A stretch of DNA of 64,000 nucleotides from Chthonomonadales bacterium. Lineage in GTDB: Bacteria; Armatimonadota; Chthonomonadetes; Chthonomonadales; CAJBBX01. The stretch's first letter is position 1, and each line of letters starts with the position of its first letter. Location: assembly GCA_027459625.1 (NCBI GenBank), contig DAIDHP010000001.1:1-64000 (forward strand). The letters run 5' to 3'. The translations under genes and the position numbers were made by a program. Positions 34,142-42,517 of the stretch are shown here, in pieces. The notes under the pieces are model-generated. The model was given only the letters and a program-made list of their open reading frames with translations, was not told the origin of the DNA and did no database searches.

Positions 34142-35210
34142 GATGATACGCACCGGTTTGGGTCGATTCCAACTGTTTCACTCGTTTGATCGCAGCCAAG
34201 TGCTCTGCCAATGTTCTCGTGAAGATATGGGAGCCATCCGGGGATGCCACATAATAATAATAGTCGTTATGATCCGGATGCAGTGCAGCCAACAACGAAG
34301 GCAAGCCCGGACTGGCGATAGGTCCTGGAGGCAGCCCTTTATGAAGATAGGTGTTGTACGGCGAACGCACTTTCAAATCCTTATACAGAACTCTATCCTT
34401 ATGAACCCCTAGCGAATATAGAACCGACGCATCGATATCCAAATTCATATGCTTGCGCAATCGATTCTCTATGACCCCGGCGATCACGGGCCTGTCCTTC
34501 TCCACCTCCGCCTCTCGCTCAATCAATGACGCAATCGTGACGATTTGATTTAGATTGTGGTTACTCCGGCTAATATCTTCATGGTAGGGGTCATAAAATT
34601 CACGAATAAATGTGTTCAGCATCACCTGAGCTACCTTCTTGTAATGACTGTTCGGGAGAAAAAAGTAGGTTTCTGGATAGAGATACCCCTCCAATCCAAC
34701 CTTGGGCAGTGGAAAAGGCGCTGTTAATCCCGTGTAAGCCGAGTGAGCGAATTTAAGAAACGCTTGCGGGTCTGAAATAACCCCTTTGTGATAAAGAGTT
34801 TGCGCGATCTGCTTTAATGTAAACCCTTCGGGAATCGTCACTTTGACGGCGTTATCCGTTTGGCCCCGAGCGATCGTTTTGGCGATGCCGGGGGTGGACA
34901 TGCTTGGTGACAACAGATATGTGCCAGCCTCCAAACGCCTTGAATACCCCTTGATTTTCGCGTAGAGCAGGAAAGACCAGGCGCTTCGTATCAAACCTTT
35001 GCTTTGCAGCGTTCGTCCTATGCCCAGCGTCCCCAAATCAGGAGCAATCTCCACGCGGGTGTAATGAGACTTAGGCGATACAGGGCTGAGCGAATGCAGG
35101 AAGCCTGCGACGAACGCAACCGCTACCAGTGCGAAAATCCAACCCCATTTCACACGAAACAATCGTTGTCTACCGGTTTTTGTCAATATCTTCCCTTGCC
35201 CGTAGGACAC
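34134..35210 (-). CDS. mltG: Endolytic transglycosylase MltG
   Basis: The 358-aa product has one N-terminal membrane helix (about 24-42), a LysM-like region (KVTIPEGFTLKQIAQTL) and the YceG/MltG catalytic block: LEGYLYPETYFF, ASLIEREAEVEKDRPVIAGV with the catalytic Glu, RLRKHMNLDIDASVLYSLG, SPYNTYLHKGLPPGPIASPG and DYYYYVASPDGSHIFTRTLAEH. It cleaves nascent glycan strands at the inner membrane. The start is GTG with a poor ribosome site; a TTG at 35186 after AAGGGAAG is possible. It lies six bases after ruvX and overlaps yqeG, so the three form one operon. Confidence 0.93.
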   Translation of the reverse strand: MSYGQGKILTKTGRQRLFRVKWGWIFALVAVAFVAGFLHSLSPVSPKSHYTRVEIAPDLGTLGIGRTLQSKGLIRSAWSFLLYAKIKGYSRRLEAGTYLLSPSMSTPGIAKTIARGQTDNAVKVTIPEGFTLKQIAQTLYHKGVISDPQAFLKFAHSAYTGLTAPFPLPKVGLEGYLYPETYFFLPNSHYKKVAQVMLNTFIREFYDPYHEDISRSNHNLNQIVTIASLIEREAEVEKDRPVIAGVIENRLRKHMNLDIDASVLYSLGVHKDRVLYKDLKVRSPYNTYLHKGLPPGPIASPGLPSLLAALHPDHNDYYYYVASPDGSHIFTRTLAEHLAAIKRVKQLESTQTGAYHHG

Positions 35211-35216
35211 ATGAAA

Positions 35217-35672
35217 TTACGTCTCATTATCCATCTTTGGAGTTTCGATCTTACGCTCCAGGAAACTTTGCAGTATCAGGCACGCGGCAACGGAATCGAT
35301 CACGGTTTTACGCTCACTGTTCCTTTTACCTGTTATCTCCAATGATCTATGCGCCTCCCCTGTGGTGAGCCTCTCATCCTGTTCGTATATGGGAAGACAC
35401 GTGTAGCGGCGAAGTTGCGAGATGAAATCACGCACTTTTTCCACCTGCCTGCCGGTTGTGCCGTCAAGCATTAACGGCAGCCCCACTACAATCACTTCGG
35501 GATTCAACTTATCTATCAGGTTCACGATGCGGCGCATATCCCGGCGATAGCCCTCCTCCCGGATAATCGTCTCCCCTGGAAAAGCGAGTCTAGCCTCCTC
35601 GTCGCTCCAAGCCACGCCAATGGTTTTATCGCCCACGTCCAGCGCAATCGCACGTGCCATAAACTTTAACAT
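35217..35672 (-). CDS. ruvX: Holliday junction resolvase-like RuvX/YqgF
   Basis: The product (151 aa) has RAIALDVGDKTIGVAWSD, the first acidic motif of the RNase H-like YqgF fold, VIVVGLPLMLDGTTGRQVEKV, YEQDERLTTGEAHRSL, and the final acidic IDSVAACLILQSFLE. The family acts in 16S rRNA maturation and may resolve junctions. The ATG at 35672 follows GAGGAG by nine bases and gives the usual family length, while the reading frame extends further upstream without a ribosome site. It is the first gene of ruvX-mltG-yqeG. Confidence 0.93.
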   Translation of the reverse strand: MLKFMARAIALDVGDKTIGVAWSDEEARLAFPGETIIREEGYRRDMRRIVNLIDKLNPEVIVVGLPLMLDGTTGRQVEKVRDFISQLRRYTCLPIYEQDERLTTGEAHRSLEITGKRNSERKTVIDSVAACLILQSFLERKIETPKMDNET

Positions 35673-35770
35673 CCATGATAACTCCTCATCCAGCCCCCTT
35701 TCCGCGAAAGGCTTCATGGTGATTGCTTGGGGAATGATGATGGAGGATCGGAAAATCACCGATATGGCAC

Positions 35771-35856
35771 ATTATACCGCGAATCCTTAATTCCCGCTTC
35801 CGTAAACGCCTCAAATTCTCTATCTATCGCATCCTCTCATGCGTATATGTTATAAT
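35771..35856. promoter_or_regulatory. Divergent -10 boxes for ruvX and trpE
   Basis: The 220-base gap between ruvX and trpE has an extended -10 on the plus strand (TGT then TATAAT at 35851-35856) and a TATAAT on the minus strand (35776-35771). Neither has a good -35 box. The plus-strand box lies after an ATG at 35839, which rules out that ATG as the trpE start and supports the one at 35893. Confidence 0.5.
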
Positions 35857-35892
35857 GACCTATACATCGCGAAAGGATTGTGCGCGAAGGAC

Positions 35893-37374
35893 ATGATATA
35901 CCCCAGCCGGGAAGATTTTATACGAAAATCCAGCGAAGGAAATCTCATTCCCGTTTACAAGGAGATTCTTGCGGATCGCCTAACTCCCGTTTCCGCATAC
36001 GAGAAGATCGCGTGGGGGGCGGGTTCCTTTCTGCTTGAAAGTGTCGAGGGGGGAGAGCGAATCGCGCGCTACTCCTTCATTGGCGGAAATCCATTCCTTA
36101 TCCTGAAATCAAAAGGGCGTCAGGTCACCATCACGGAGGGGACGCGCAACCGTGTCATCTCCCTATCGGACGGCGAGGATCCTCTTACCGTTTTGAAAAA
36201 GTTGATTCGCGAATACCGTTACGTTTCGGATCCTGGCATCGGCACGTTCAGCGGGGGAGCCGTTGGCTTTCTATCCTACGATATCGTCAGGTTCTTTGAA
36301 AAACTTCCAGATAAAAATCCTGATGACCTGAATCTGCCGGATTGCTGCTTCTTCTTTACGGATACAATGCTGATTTTTGATCACGTAAAACAGAGAATCA
36401 AAGTTCTCTGCAACGCCAGAGTGCAGCAGGATGCGGCTTCCGCATATGACCGCGCGGTTTCAAGAATTGAAGGTTTGATAGCCCGACTGCGCTCCCCTTG
36501 GGCTCCGCCCGCATCGCTGCCAAGTCCGGACGAGTTAGAGATAACCCCTAATCAGACTCAGGGGCAATATGAAACGGCGGTGACTAAATGCAAGGAGTAT
36601 ATCGCCTCCGGCGACGCCTTTCAGATCGTCCCTTCTCAGCGATGGGCGGTTCGGTTTAACGCCAAGCCGTTCGAGCTCTACCGCGCCTTGCGCTCAATCA
36701 ACCCCTCACCGTATCTGTACTTTTTGGAGATGGGAGACAAACAGGTGGTGGGCTCCTCGCCTGAAATCCTTGTCACCGTCAAGGGGGGAACCGTGAGAGT
36801 GCGACCTATTGCAGGAACGCGACCTCGCGGGAAGACGGACGATGAGGATAACAGGCTCGAAAAGGAGTTGCTCGCGGATGAAAAGGAGAGAGCGGAGCAT
36901 GTAATGCTCATCGATCTTGGAAGAAATGATGTCGGACGCGTAAGCAAATACGGCACCGTGAAGGTCTCCGATCTGATGGCGATCGAGCGTTATTCCCATG
37001 TGATGCACATCGTCTCCAATGTGGTTGGAGAACTGGCGGAGGACAAGGATGTTTTCGACGCTTTACGCGCATGCTTCCCCGCTGGCACGCTCACAGGAGC
37101 CCCAAAGGTGAGGGCTATGGAGATCATTGATGAAGTCGAGCCCAATCGCAGAGGACTCTATGGCGGTGCGGTCGGCTATTTCTCCTTTTCCGGCGACGCC
37201 GATTTCGCTATCGCCATACGAACCATGTTGGTGGATGGTAACATAGCGTACATCCAGGCGGGAGGGGGTGTCGTGGCGGATTCCACACCGGCCGGGGAGT
37301 ATCAGGAATCGGTGAATAAATCGCGCGCACTGCTTTCGGCGATTGAGATGGCTCAAGCAGGTCTCGAAAGTTGA
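35893..37374 (+). CDS. trpE: Anthranilate synthase component I
   Basis: The product (493 aa) makes anthranilate from chorismate together with a glutaminase (TrpG), which is not in the window. The N-domain carries the LLES motif of the tryptophan feedback site (SFLLESVEGGERIARYSFIG). The chorismate-binding domain has FQIVPSQRWAV, SPYLYFLEMG, RPIAGTRPRGK, HVMLIDLGRNDVGRVS, FPAGTLTGAPKVRAMEII and IQAGGGVVADSTP. The LLES motif and the full N-domain favour TrpE over PabB. The start at 35893 is chosen because the upstream ATG (35839) precedes the likely -10 box; its ribosome site (GAAGGAC) is close. Confidence 0.93.
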   Translation: MIYPSREDFIRKSSEGNLIPVYKEILADRLTPVSAYEKIAWGAGSFLLESVEGGERIARYSFIGGNPFLILKSKGRQVTITEGTRNRVISLSDGEDPLTVLKKLIREYRYVSDPGIGTFSGGAVGFLSYDIVRFFEKLPDKNPDDLNLPDCCFFFTDTMLIFDHVKQRIKVLCNARVQQDAASAYDRAVSRIEGLIARLRSPWAPPASLPSPDELEITPNQTQGQYETAVTKCKEYIASGDAFQIVPSQRWAVRFNAKPFELYRALRSINPSPYLYFLEMGDKQVVGSSPEILVTVKGGTVRVRPIAGTRPRGKTDDEDNRLEKELLADEKERAEHVMLIDLGRNDVGRVSKYGTVKVSDLMAIERYSHVMHIVSNVVGELAEDKDVFDALRACFPAGTLTGAPKVRAMEIIDEVEPNRRGLYGGAVGYFSFSGDADFAIAIRTMLVDGNIAYIQAGGGVVADSTPAGEYQESVNKSRALLSAIEMAQAGLES

Positions 37375-37447
37375 AACTATCCTTCGAGGATCACGTTATC
37401 GTTATGACGGCAAATCGAATGTAGAAATGAAACGAGAATAAAAGAAA

Positions 37448-37828
37448 ATGTTTCGTATCATTCCTGAATTAACGGTTGATGATATGCAGCGGGCTATGGA
37501 TTTTTACTGCGGCATCCTTAATTTTCAGGTCAGCATGCAGGATGAAGAGGGTAACACCAACTTTGTCAGTTTGGAAAAGGAGGATGCCTCGCTATTCCTT
37601 GTGACGGAGGATTCGAGGGTTGAAACAAAAAGAGAGGCTTTGAAACATAACAAACGGGGTGTGGGCGTGCGGCTCTATTTTGAAGTGGAGGATGCCGGTG
37701 CGCTCCACGAGGAATTGAAGACAAGAGAGTTAGCGGGTCTCGGAGAGCTTAGTTACAATAAGAATGAGGATTACACGGAATTCACTCTCACCGATCCGGA
37801 TGGTTATTGTCTAGGGTTCTACTCCTAA
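37448..37828 (+). CDS. VOC-family (glyoxalase/bleomycin-resistance fold) protein
   Basis: The 126-aa product has two beta-alpha-beta-beta-beta modules: IIPELTVDDMQRAMDFYCGILNF and VRLYFEVEDAGALHEELK, with the ending FTLTDPDGYCLGFYS that is typical of VOC proteins (the DPDG and a metal ligand region near the C-terminus). The first-module metal ligand His/Glu is not obvious, so it may be a binding protein or an enzyme of unknown reaction. It follows trpE by 73 bases on the same strand; no functional link to tryptophan is known. Confidence 0.8.
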   Translation: MFRIIPELTVDDMQRAMDFYCGILNFQVSMQDEEGNTNFVSLEKEDASLFLVTEDSRVETKREALKHNKRGVGVRLYFEVEDAGALHEELKTRELAGLGELSYNKNEDYTEFTLTDPDGYCLGFYS

Positions 37829-38099
37829 CCGAATTACGCCTTTAGAGGAAATGGAATAGCGATCTTTAATTTAAGGAATGATGCATTCGCCTCCGCTGAA
37901 TATTTTTTTCCTATCCGATTATCTTCGATGGATTAATATAACATCCACGCCAAAGGAACGTGTCGTCCAATCATTGCATGGCGACGCGTTTTCACATTCC
38001 GATACGAGGAGATCACACCGACCATAATACAACGGCCATCGGAAAATGTAGCGAGACCAACAGGGATGGATCGCATCTCTCATCCATGAAATCCACAAA

Positions 38100-38203
38100 G
38101 GGGATTGCATATTTCGCCTACAGGGATAAGACGAAGTTTATTAGGATTGACGGAGAATCCATGGGAGGATTATGCAATCCCCCTTGCGGAATGAGAAATC
38201 CGC
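38100..38203 (+). promoter_or_regulatory. Structured leader before the second pilT-like gene
   Basis: The 400-base gap 37829-38228 has no convincing gene. It contains a perfect 12-bp inverted repeat, GGGGATTGCATA (38100-38111) with TATGCAATCCCC (38171-38182), enclosing a smaller GGATT/AATCC hairpin. A separate GCGGA/TCCGC hairpin follows at 38186-38203. The structures end 25 bases before the ATG of the PilT-like gene. TTGACG inside the loop could be a -35 box but lacks a good -10. A cis-acting RNA or a large operator are both possible. It does not match the cyclic di-GMP riboswitch signatures as I know them. Confidence 0.45.
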
Positions 38204-38228
38204 AGCCATCAAATGAACTGGAATAATT

Positions 38229-39365
38229 ATGAAAAGTATTCATGCATTTTTGGAAGTCGCACTAAAGAAACGAGCATCCGATCTTGTGATCAAAGCGGGG
38301 GCGCCTCCATCCTTCAGGGTGGACGGGGATATGCAAATTGACGATTCCGCTCCGTTAACTAGTCAGGATACGTATGAAATCAGTTGTGGAATTATCGATA
38401 GCGCATCGAGAGATTATCTCTTGCGAAAAGCCGATGTGGACGGTGACGGGGATGAACCTCCATTCATGAACACGGAGGAGATTATGGAGCGCCTGCAAGC
38501 CGGCCATGAAATCGATCTTGTTTTCTCTGTCCCTGGACTTGTTAGAGTAAGAGCAAATCTATTCCTGGAACGCGGGACCATTGGAACGGTTTGCCGCATT
38601 ATTCCTCTTTCCCCTTACACAATACAGGAACTCAGCCTGCCGGCGGTGTTGAAGGATATCGTCATGCAACCCCAAGGGCTTATCATCATCACCGGACCAA
38701 CCGGCAGCGGAAAAACCACGACATTGGCGGCGTTGGTCGAAGAGATAAACCGCACTCGTCGGACAAACATATTTACCATAGAAGACCCCGTGGAATATAT
38801 CTTTAACGACAAAAAAAGCGTCATCCATCAAAGAGAGATAGGGTCGGACACTCAATCCTTTAAATCCGCATTGCACAGTGTTACGCGTCAAAGCCCGGAT
38901 ATCATTTGCATTGGGGAGATGAGGGATGTGGAGACGATGGATGTCGCCATGGCCGCCGCGGAAATCGGTCACCTCGTGATCACAACATTCCACACCGTTT
39001 CCGCCCCAGCGACAATTGATCGTATCATAGACAGTTTCCCGGTTCATCTTCATCGTCAGGTTTCGACGCAACTCGCGGCTTCATTGCTGTGTGTCACATC
39101 TCAAAGACTGGCAAGAAGATCTTCCGGCATGGGACGTCTGCCGGCAGTGGAGGTTATGTCCAATTCGCCTACCGTTCGAAAGCAAATCGAGGACGGAGAG
39201 ACAAACGAACTGTATAATTCCATCCGGGACGGAAGTCATTTCGGCATGAATACCATGAATCAGGCTCTGGAAAAACTATATCAAAACAAAACAATCTCTT
39301 ATGATGAGGCGATGCTTCTAGCGGGTAATTCAGCGGAACTCAGACATATGCTGAGACATAACTAA
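38229..39365 (+). CDS. Second PilT/PilU-like ATPase
   Basis: The 378-aa product has the PilT N-domain (KKRASDLVIKAGAPPSFRVDG), Walker A GPTGSGKTTTL, Asp box TIEDPVEYIF, Walker B IICIGEMRDVETM and His box TTFHTVSAPATIDRI. Compared with the PilT at 29222 it has an extra acidic insert of about 17 residues (DVDGDGDEPPFMNTEE) in the N-domain and TVRKQIEDGE in place of AIRNLIRE. The last part (MNQALEKLYQNKTISYDEAM) is PilT-like. It is solitary, on the other strand from the pilus locus, behind a structured leader. It may be a PilU-type accessory retraction motor or serve twitching regulation. Confidence 0.85.
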   Translation: MKSIHAFLEVALKKRASDLVIKAGAPPSFRVDGDMQIDDSAPLTSQDTYEISCGIIDSASRDYLLRKADVDGDGDEPPFMNTEEIMERLQAGHEIDLVFSVPGLVRVRANLFLERGTIGTVCRIIPLSPYTIQELSLPAVLKDIVMQPQGLIIITGPTGSGKTTTLAALVEEINRTRRTNIFTIEDPVEYIFNDKKSVIHQREIGSDTQSFKSALHSVTRQSPDIICIGEMRDVETMDVAMAAAEIGHLVITTFHTVSAPATIDRIIDSFPVHLHRQVSTQLAASLLCVTSQRLARRSSGMGRLPAVEVMSNSPTVRKQIEDGETNELYNSIRDGSHFGMNTMNQALEKLYQNKTISYDEAMLLAGNSAELRHMLRHN

Positions 39366-39375
39366 TGCATGTTAA

Positions 39376-39459
39376 GGTAATTGCAAATTTCGGAAAAGGC
39401 GACTAACAACGCTATTTTCAAGCTCGATAAAACACCGAAAATCGAGTTTTGCAATTACC
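39376..39459. repeat. Dispersed palindromic element, copy A
   Basis: The 84-bp segment begins GGTAATTGC and ends GCAATTACC, so its ends are inverted repeats. An inner hairpin has CTCGAT and ATCGAG arms. Copy B at 55455-55539 shares the ends, the CAAAT-TCGGAAAA block and the GCTCGAT-AAACA block in the same order. It lies just after the PilT-like gene and before the rhamnosidase. The form is that of a REP/MITE-like non-autonomous element. Confidence 0.75.
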
Positions 39460-39565
39460 TGTGTTGTAAGTTTTCAATAGCCTACGCCCGTGGTTCCGGA
39501 CGATCGATGCAAGCCACCCTTGCTCCATGTTTGGCGCCGACCAGAGTGATATTAAGGAGTTCCCG

Positions 39566-42070
39566 ATGCGTCTTAGCGCGTACTCCTGGTTTATAGTGTG
39601 CGTGATCAGCTTGTTCGGATGCATATCCAATGTCGCCACCTTCGGAAAGAGTAATCCCATGGATTCGCGCGGTCCCACCTATTGCGCAGATATCTCCATA
39701 CGAATTAACAAGGACGGGGTGCAAGCGAAAGGGGCTGGTGTCGATTTTCACCCCTCTCCTGTACGCCATTGGGACGCGGATTGGGTGACGGCGCAAGGGA
39801 ACGCCCCGGTTATCCTGCTCCGTAAAACTTTCAACCTCACACTGCAGCCCAGGAAAGCGATAGCGTGGATAACCGCCGATAAGTATCTGCTATATGTAAA
39901 CGGCAGGCTTGCCTCCCGAGGACCGGCGGATCAGGGCAGGGATTGGAACAGTGTCACTACTGAGAAATGGTTTTACGATTGCAGGGATATATCTCCGTTA
40001 TTGCACAAAGGCGTGAATTGCATAGCCGTCCTGGAGTTCGGAAACGATGGATTTCTTTTTCAAGCCGACATTATTCCTCCGCACGGCAAGGATATTGTCC
40101 TGAAAAGCGATCCGACTTGGAAAGCTATTCCGGCAGACTATCTGAATTGGGTGAATTGGACGCCACCAGCCGGCGCGAACTCCCGTCCCTCCCAATGCCT
40201 TCAGTTTGACGGAGCGAAAGAGCCCGTTAACTGGCAAGAGCCCTCCTTTGAGGATTCCCAATGGAGCCACTGTATCCTTGCTTCGGGCGTGAAATATCCT
40301 CTAATCCTCAACGAACTCCCTTCCTGTATGGAGGCGAGTTATCCCGTTCTTAACGTGGAGAACCCCCGAGGCGGGGTGAAAATACCAAAACACCCCTTTC
40401 AAAGCGGCGAGAGCGTAGTTGTGACCTCCGATGGAAGTTTCGATGTCCGTTTCGACAGAATTCTCTCGGCGTATTACGGTATCGAGGTGATGGGAGGGGC
40501 GAACGCGCATATCGCCCTCCAGTCGTGCGAATTGGAGAATGGCAATTACAACCGCATGGCATCCCTGGTTCTAAGAGATGGGATGCAATACTTTGAATGC
40601 CCGTTTTACTCCAGTTTCAGCGTTCTTCATGTAATCGTGTCCAATGTCACCACGCCGGTCGTCATCAAGGATATCAGCGCGAATTTCACATCGCAACCTG
40701 TGACTTATAAAGGCGCATTCTCGTGCAGTGACCCATATCTCAACAAAGTTTGGAAATCCTGCCGCTGGGCGACACAAATCTGTCTGCAAACGCATCACTT
40801 GGACTCTCCCGATCATCAGGAGCCCATCGCGGATTACGGGGATTACCTTATAGAGGATATGGTCAATTTTTACGCTTTTGACCAACCGCAACTCGCCAAA
40901 CAGGATTTGCGCAAATTCGCATGGGTGATGAAGAACAGCGATTACAAGACTTTCCACACCAGCTATATTCTATTGTGGGTTCAGTCATTGCTACAATACT
41001 ATCAATACACCGACGACATATCCCTCATTCGGGAGCTATCCCCCGAAGTCTACGGCGTTATCGATCGTTTTTCAGGATATATAGGTGAAAACGGAATCAT
41101 CTCCGAAGCCCCCAATTACATGTTCATGGACTGGGTAACCATCGACGGATTCAACTGCCATCACCCTCCCTCTGTAATCGGGCAGGGATACATGACGGCT
41201 TTTTTCTGCAAGGCGTTGCAGGACGCGGCGGAGGTTGCGAATATCATGGGCGACAATTCCCGCGCCGAAAAATACGAATCGATTCGGGAAACGCTTATCC
41301 GTGCTTTTAATAAGGAGCTATGGGTTCCCGATAAGGGCATGTACAGAGACGGAAAACCGTTTCAAACCCACGTGAAACCTTATGAGTGGATGCCGGAGGA
41401 CAAGGATATCGAAACCTTCAGCGCGCAATGCAACTCGCTGGCGGCACTCTACGACATCGCTCCGAAAACGCTGCAAAAATCCATCATGGAGAAGGTGTTG
41501 ATGGAGACACCTTGGAACGTTCGACCGTATTTCATGCATTTTGTCTTGGATGCAATGGCTCACGCCGGGCTGTTTGATCAACTGGGAACGACATGGCTGC
41601 GTAAATGGAGGATCATCCCCCAGACTCAGACCTTCTACGAGATGGGGGATCAGGGGGATTTAAGCCATGGATGGATAGCCACCCCGCTCTGTCAACTCTC
41701 TGAAAGGGTATTAGGAATCAAGCCATTAAAGCCTGGCTACTCAGTGGTGGGAATTCAGCCCGAACCATGCGATCTGCGTTGGGCGAAAGGGGCGGTTCCC
41801 ACGCCTCGCGGGCTGGTGAAGGTTAGCTGGAAAAAAACGGAGACGCGTTTCACCATGAAAGTCGCCATCCCGCGCAAACTCACGGGATTGGTTCGCATTC
41901 CTCGATCCTCCGAGGGGAATTTCGCAACGTTATGCGTCAACGGAAAAGTCGTCTGGCGCAACGGAAAGCCGGGGCAAACGCCTTTGGGAATTAAATCACT
42001 GGTCGTTGAGGACGGGGAGTTCGCCATGAATGTGGCGGGTGGCGGTTACACCATCGAGTTAACGGAGTAA
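39566..42070 (+). CDS. GH78-like alpha-L-rhamnosidase family protein
   Basis: The product (834 aa) starts at an ATG with a perfect AAGGAG site and has a signal ([14 protein letters not shown]), possibly a lipoprotein although Phe at -2 is unusual. The N-terminal beta domains contain [19 protein letters not shown], the sugar-binding style of bacterial rhamnosidases. The (alpha/alpha)6 barrel follows with [19 protein letters not shown], which takes the place of the acidic catalytic loop, and [13 protein letters not shown]. The C-terminal beta domain has GLVKVSWKK. The enzyme would release terminal rhamnose from plant polysaccharide outside the cytoplasm. Family membership is firm; substrate is inference. 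Confidence 0.85.
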   Translation: MRLSAYSWFIVCVISLFGCISNVATFGKSNPMDSRGPTYCADISIRINKDGVQAKGAGVDFHPSPVRHWDADWVTAQGNAPVILLRKTFNLTLQPRKAIAWITADKYLLYVNGRLASRGPADQGRDWNSVTTEKWFYDCRDISPLLHKGVNCIAVLEFGNDGFLFQADIIPPHGKDIVLKSDPTWKAIPADYLNWVNWTPPAGANSRPSQCLQFDGAKEPVNWQEPSFEDSQWSHCILASGVKYPLILNELPSCMEASYPVLNVENPRGGVKIPKHPFQSGESVVVTSDGSFDVRFDRILSAYYGIEVMGGANAHIALQSCELENGNYNRMASLVLRDGMQYFECPFYSSFSVLHVIVSNVTTPVVIKDISANFTSQPVTYKGAFSCSDPYLNKVWKSCRWATQICLQTHHLDSPDHQEPIADYGDYLIEDMVNFYAFDQPQLAKQDLRKFAWVMKNSDYKTFHTSYILLWVQSLLQYYQYTDDISLIRELSPEVYGVIDRFSGYIGENGIISEAPNYMFMDWVTIDGFNCHHPPSVIGQGYMTAFFCKALQDAAEVANIMGDNSRAEKYESIRETLIRAFNKELWVPDKGMYRDGKPFQTHVKPYEWMPEDKDIETFSAQCNSLAALYDIAPKTLQKSIMEKVLMETPWNVRPYFMHFVLDAMAHAGLFDQLGTTWLRKWRIIPQTQTFYEMGDQGDLSHGWIATPLCQLSERVLGIKPLKPGYSVVGIQPEPCDLRWAKGAVPTPRGLVKVSWKKTETRFTMKVAIPRKLTGLVRIPRSSEGNFATLCVNGKVVWRNGKPGQTPLGIKSLVVEDGEFAMNVAGGGYTIELTE

Positions 42071-42090
42071 ACCGACGCATATCGATGTGA

Positions 42091-42125
42091 TAAAACCCTC
42101 TGTCGCAATGGCAAGAGGGCTTTTA
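42091..42125. terminator. Bidirectional intrinsic terminator
   Basis: CCCTC and GAGGG form the stem around a 14-base loop, flanked by AAAA and TTTT, so a U-run follows the stem on either strand. It can end the rhamnosidase transcript (plus) and the tRNA-Leu-tRNA-Gly transcript (minus). Confidence 0.8.
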
Positions 42126-42136
42126 TCGAAATCGTT

Positions 42137-42211
42137 TGGAGCGGGAAACGAGTCTCGAACTCGCGACCTCCTCCTTGGCAAGGAGGCGCTCTACCACTGA
42201 GCTATTCCCGC
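42137..42211 (-). tRNA. tRNA-Gly (GCC)
   Basis: The minus strand gives a 75-nt cloverleaf including an encoded CCA: acceptor GCGGGAA, D arm GCTC-AGTGGTA-GAGC, anticodon stem CTCCT/AGGAG with loop TGCCA region giving anticodon GCC, and T arm GCGAG-TTCGAGA-CTCGT. It lies 13 bases downstream of tRNA-Leu and probably shares its promoter. Confidence 0.97.
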
Positions 42212-42224
42212 ATCAGTTTGACGG

Positions 42225-42308
42225 TGGTGGGCGAGAGGAGAGTCGAACTCCTACGCCTTGCGGCACTAGTTCCTAAGACTAGCGTGTCTGCCATTCCACC
42301 ACTCGCCC
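42225..42308 (-). tRNA. tRNA-Leu (UAG)
   Basis: The minus strand gives an 84-nt class II tRNA with encoded CCA: acceptor GGGCGAG, anticodon stem CTAGT/ACTAG with loop CTTAGGA (anticodon TAG), a short variable arm GCCGCAAGGC, and T arm AGGAG-TTCGACT-CTCCT. It is the first gene of the two-tRNA transcript. Confidence 0.97.
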
Positions 42309-42335
42309 GAATGGCCAGATCAATTTAACGTGAGA

Positions 42336-42365
42336 ATTATATCATGGGATACGAAAAAATGTCAA
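42336..42365 (-). promoter_or_regulatory. Consensus promoter of the tRNA pair
   Basis: TTGACA (42365-42360) and TATAAT (42341-42336) on the minus strand are both perfect, with an 18-base spacer. The start would fall about 20 bases before the 5' end of tRNA-Leu. The rest of the gap to czcA (42366-42517) shows no further signal. Confidence 0.85.
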
Positions 42366-42517
42366 GAGCCGAATTGCATCATCAAAAAACCACACGAAAA
42401 GGGATTGTTGCCTCAGGCAAAAATCCACACGATAATGACAGATGTTCAATACTATCGCTTTTCAATTTCAACGTACTCACACAAATACCTGATAACACTT
42501 AAGCTCACTCGCATTCA

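Noticed and set aside
35893-37374. PabB (aminodeoxychorismate synthase) instead of TrpE
   Set aside because: The LLES tryptophan-binding motif and a complete N-domain favour TrpE.
37960-38226. 88-codon frame ending two bases before the second pilT-like gene
   Set aside because: No ribosome site, no recognisable motif, and it runs through the perfect inverted repeat, whose structure explains the sequence better.
38150-38228. Possible sigma-54 site (GG and GC pairs) before the second pilT-like gene
   Set aside because: The GG to GC spacing is one base short of the required distance.
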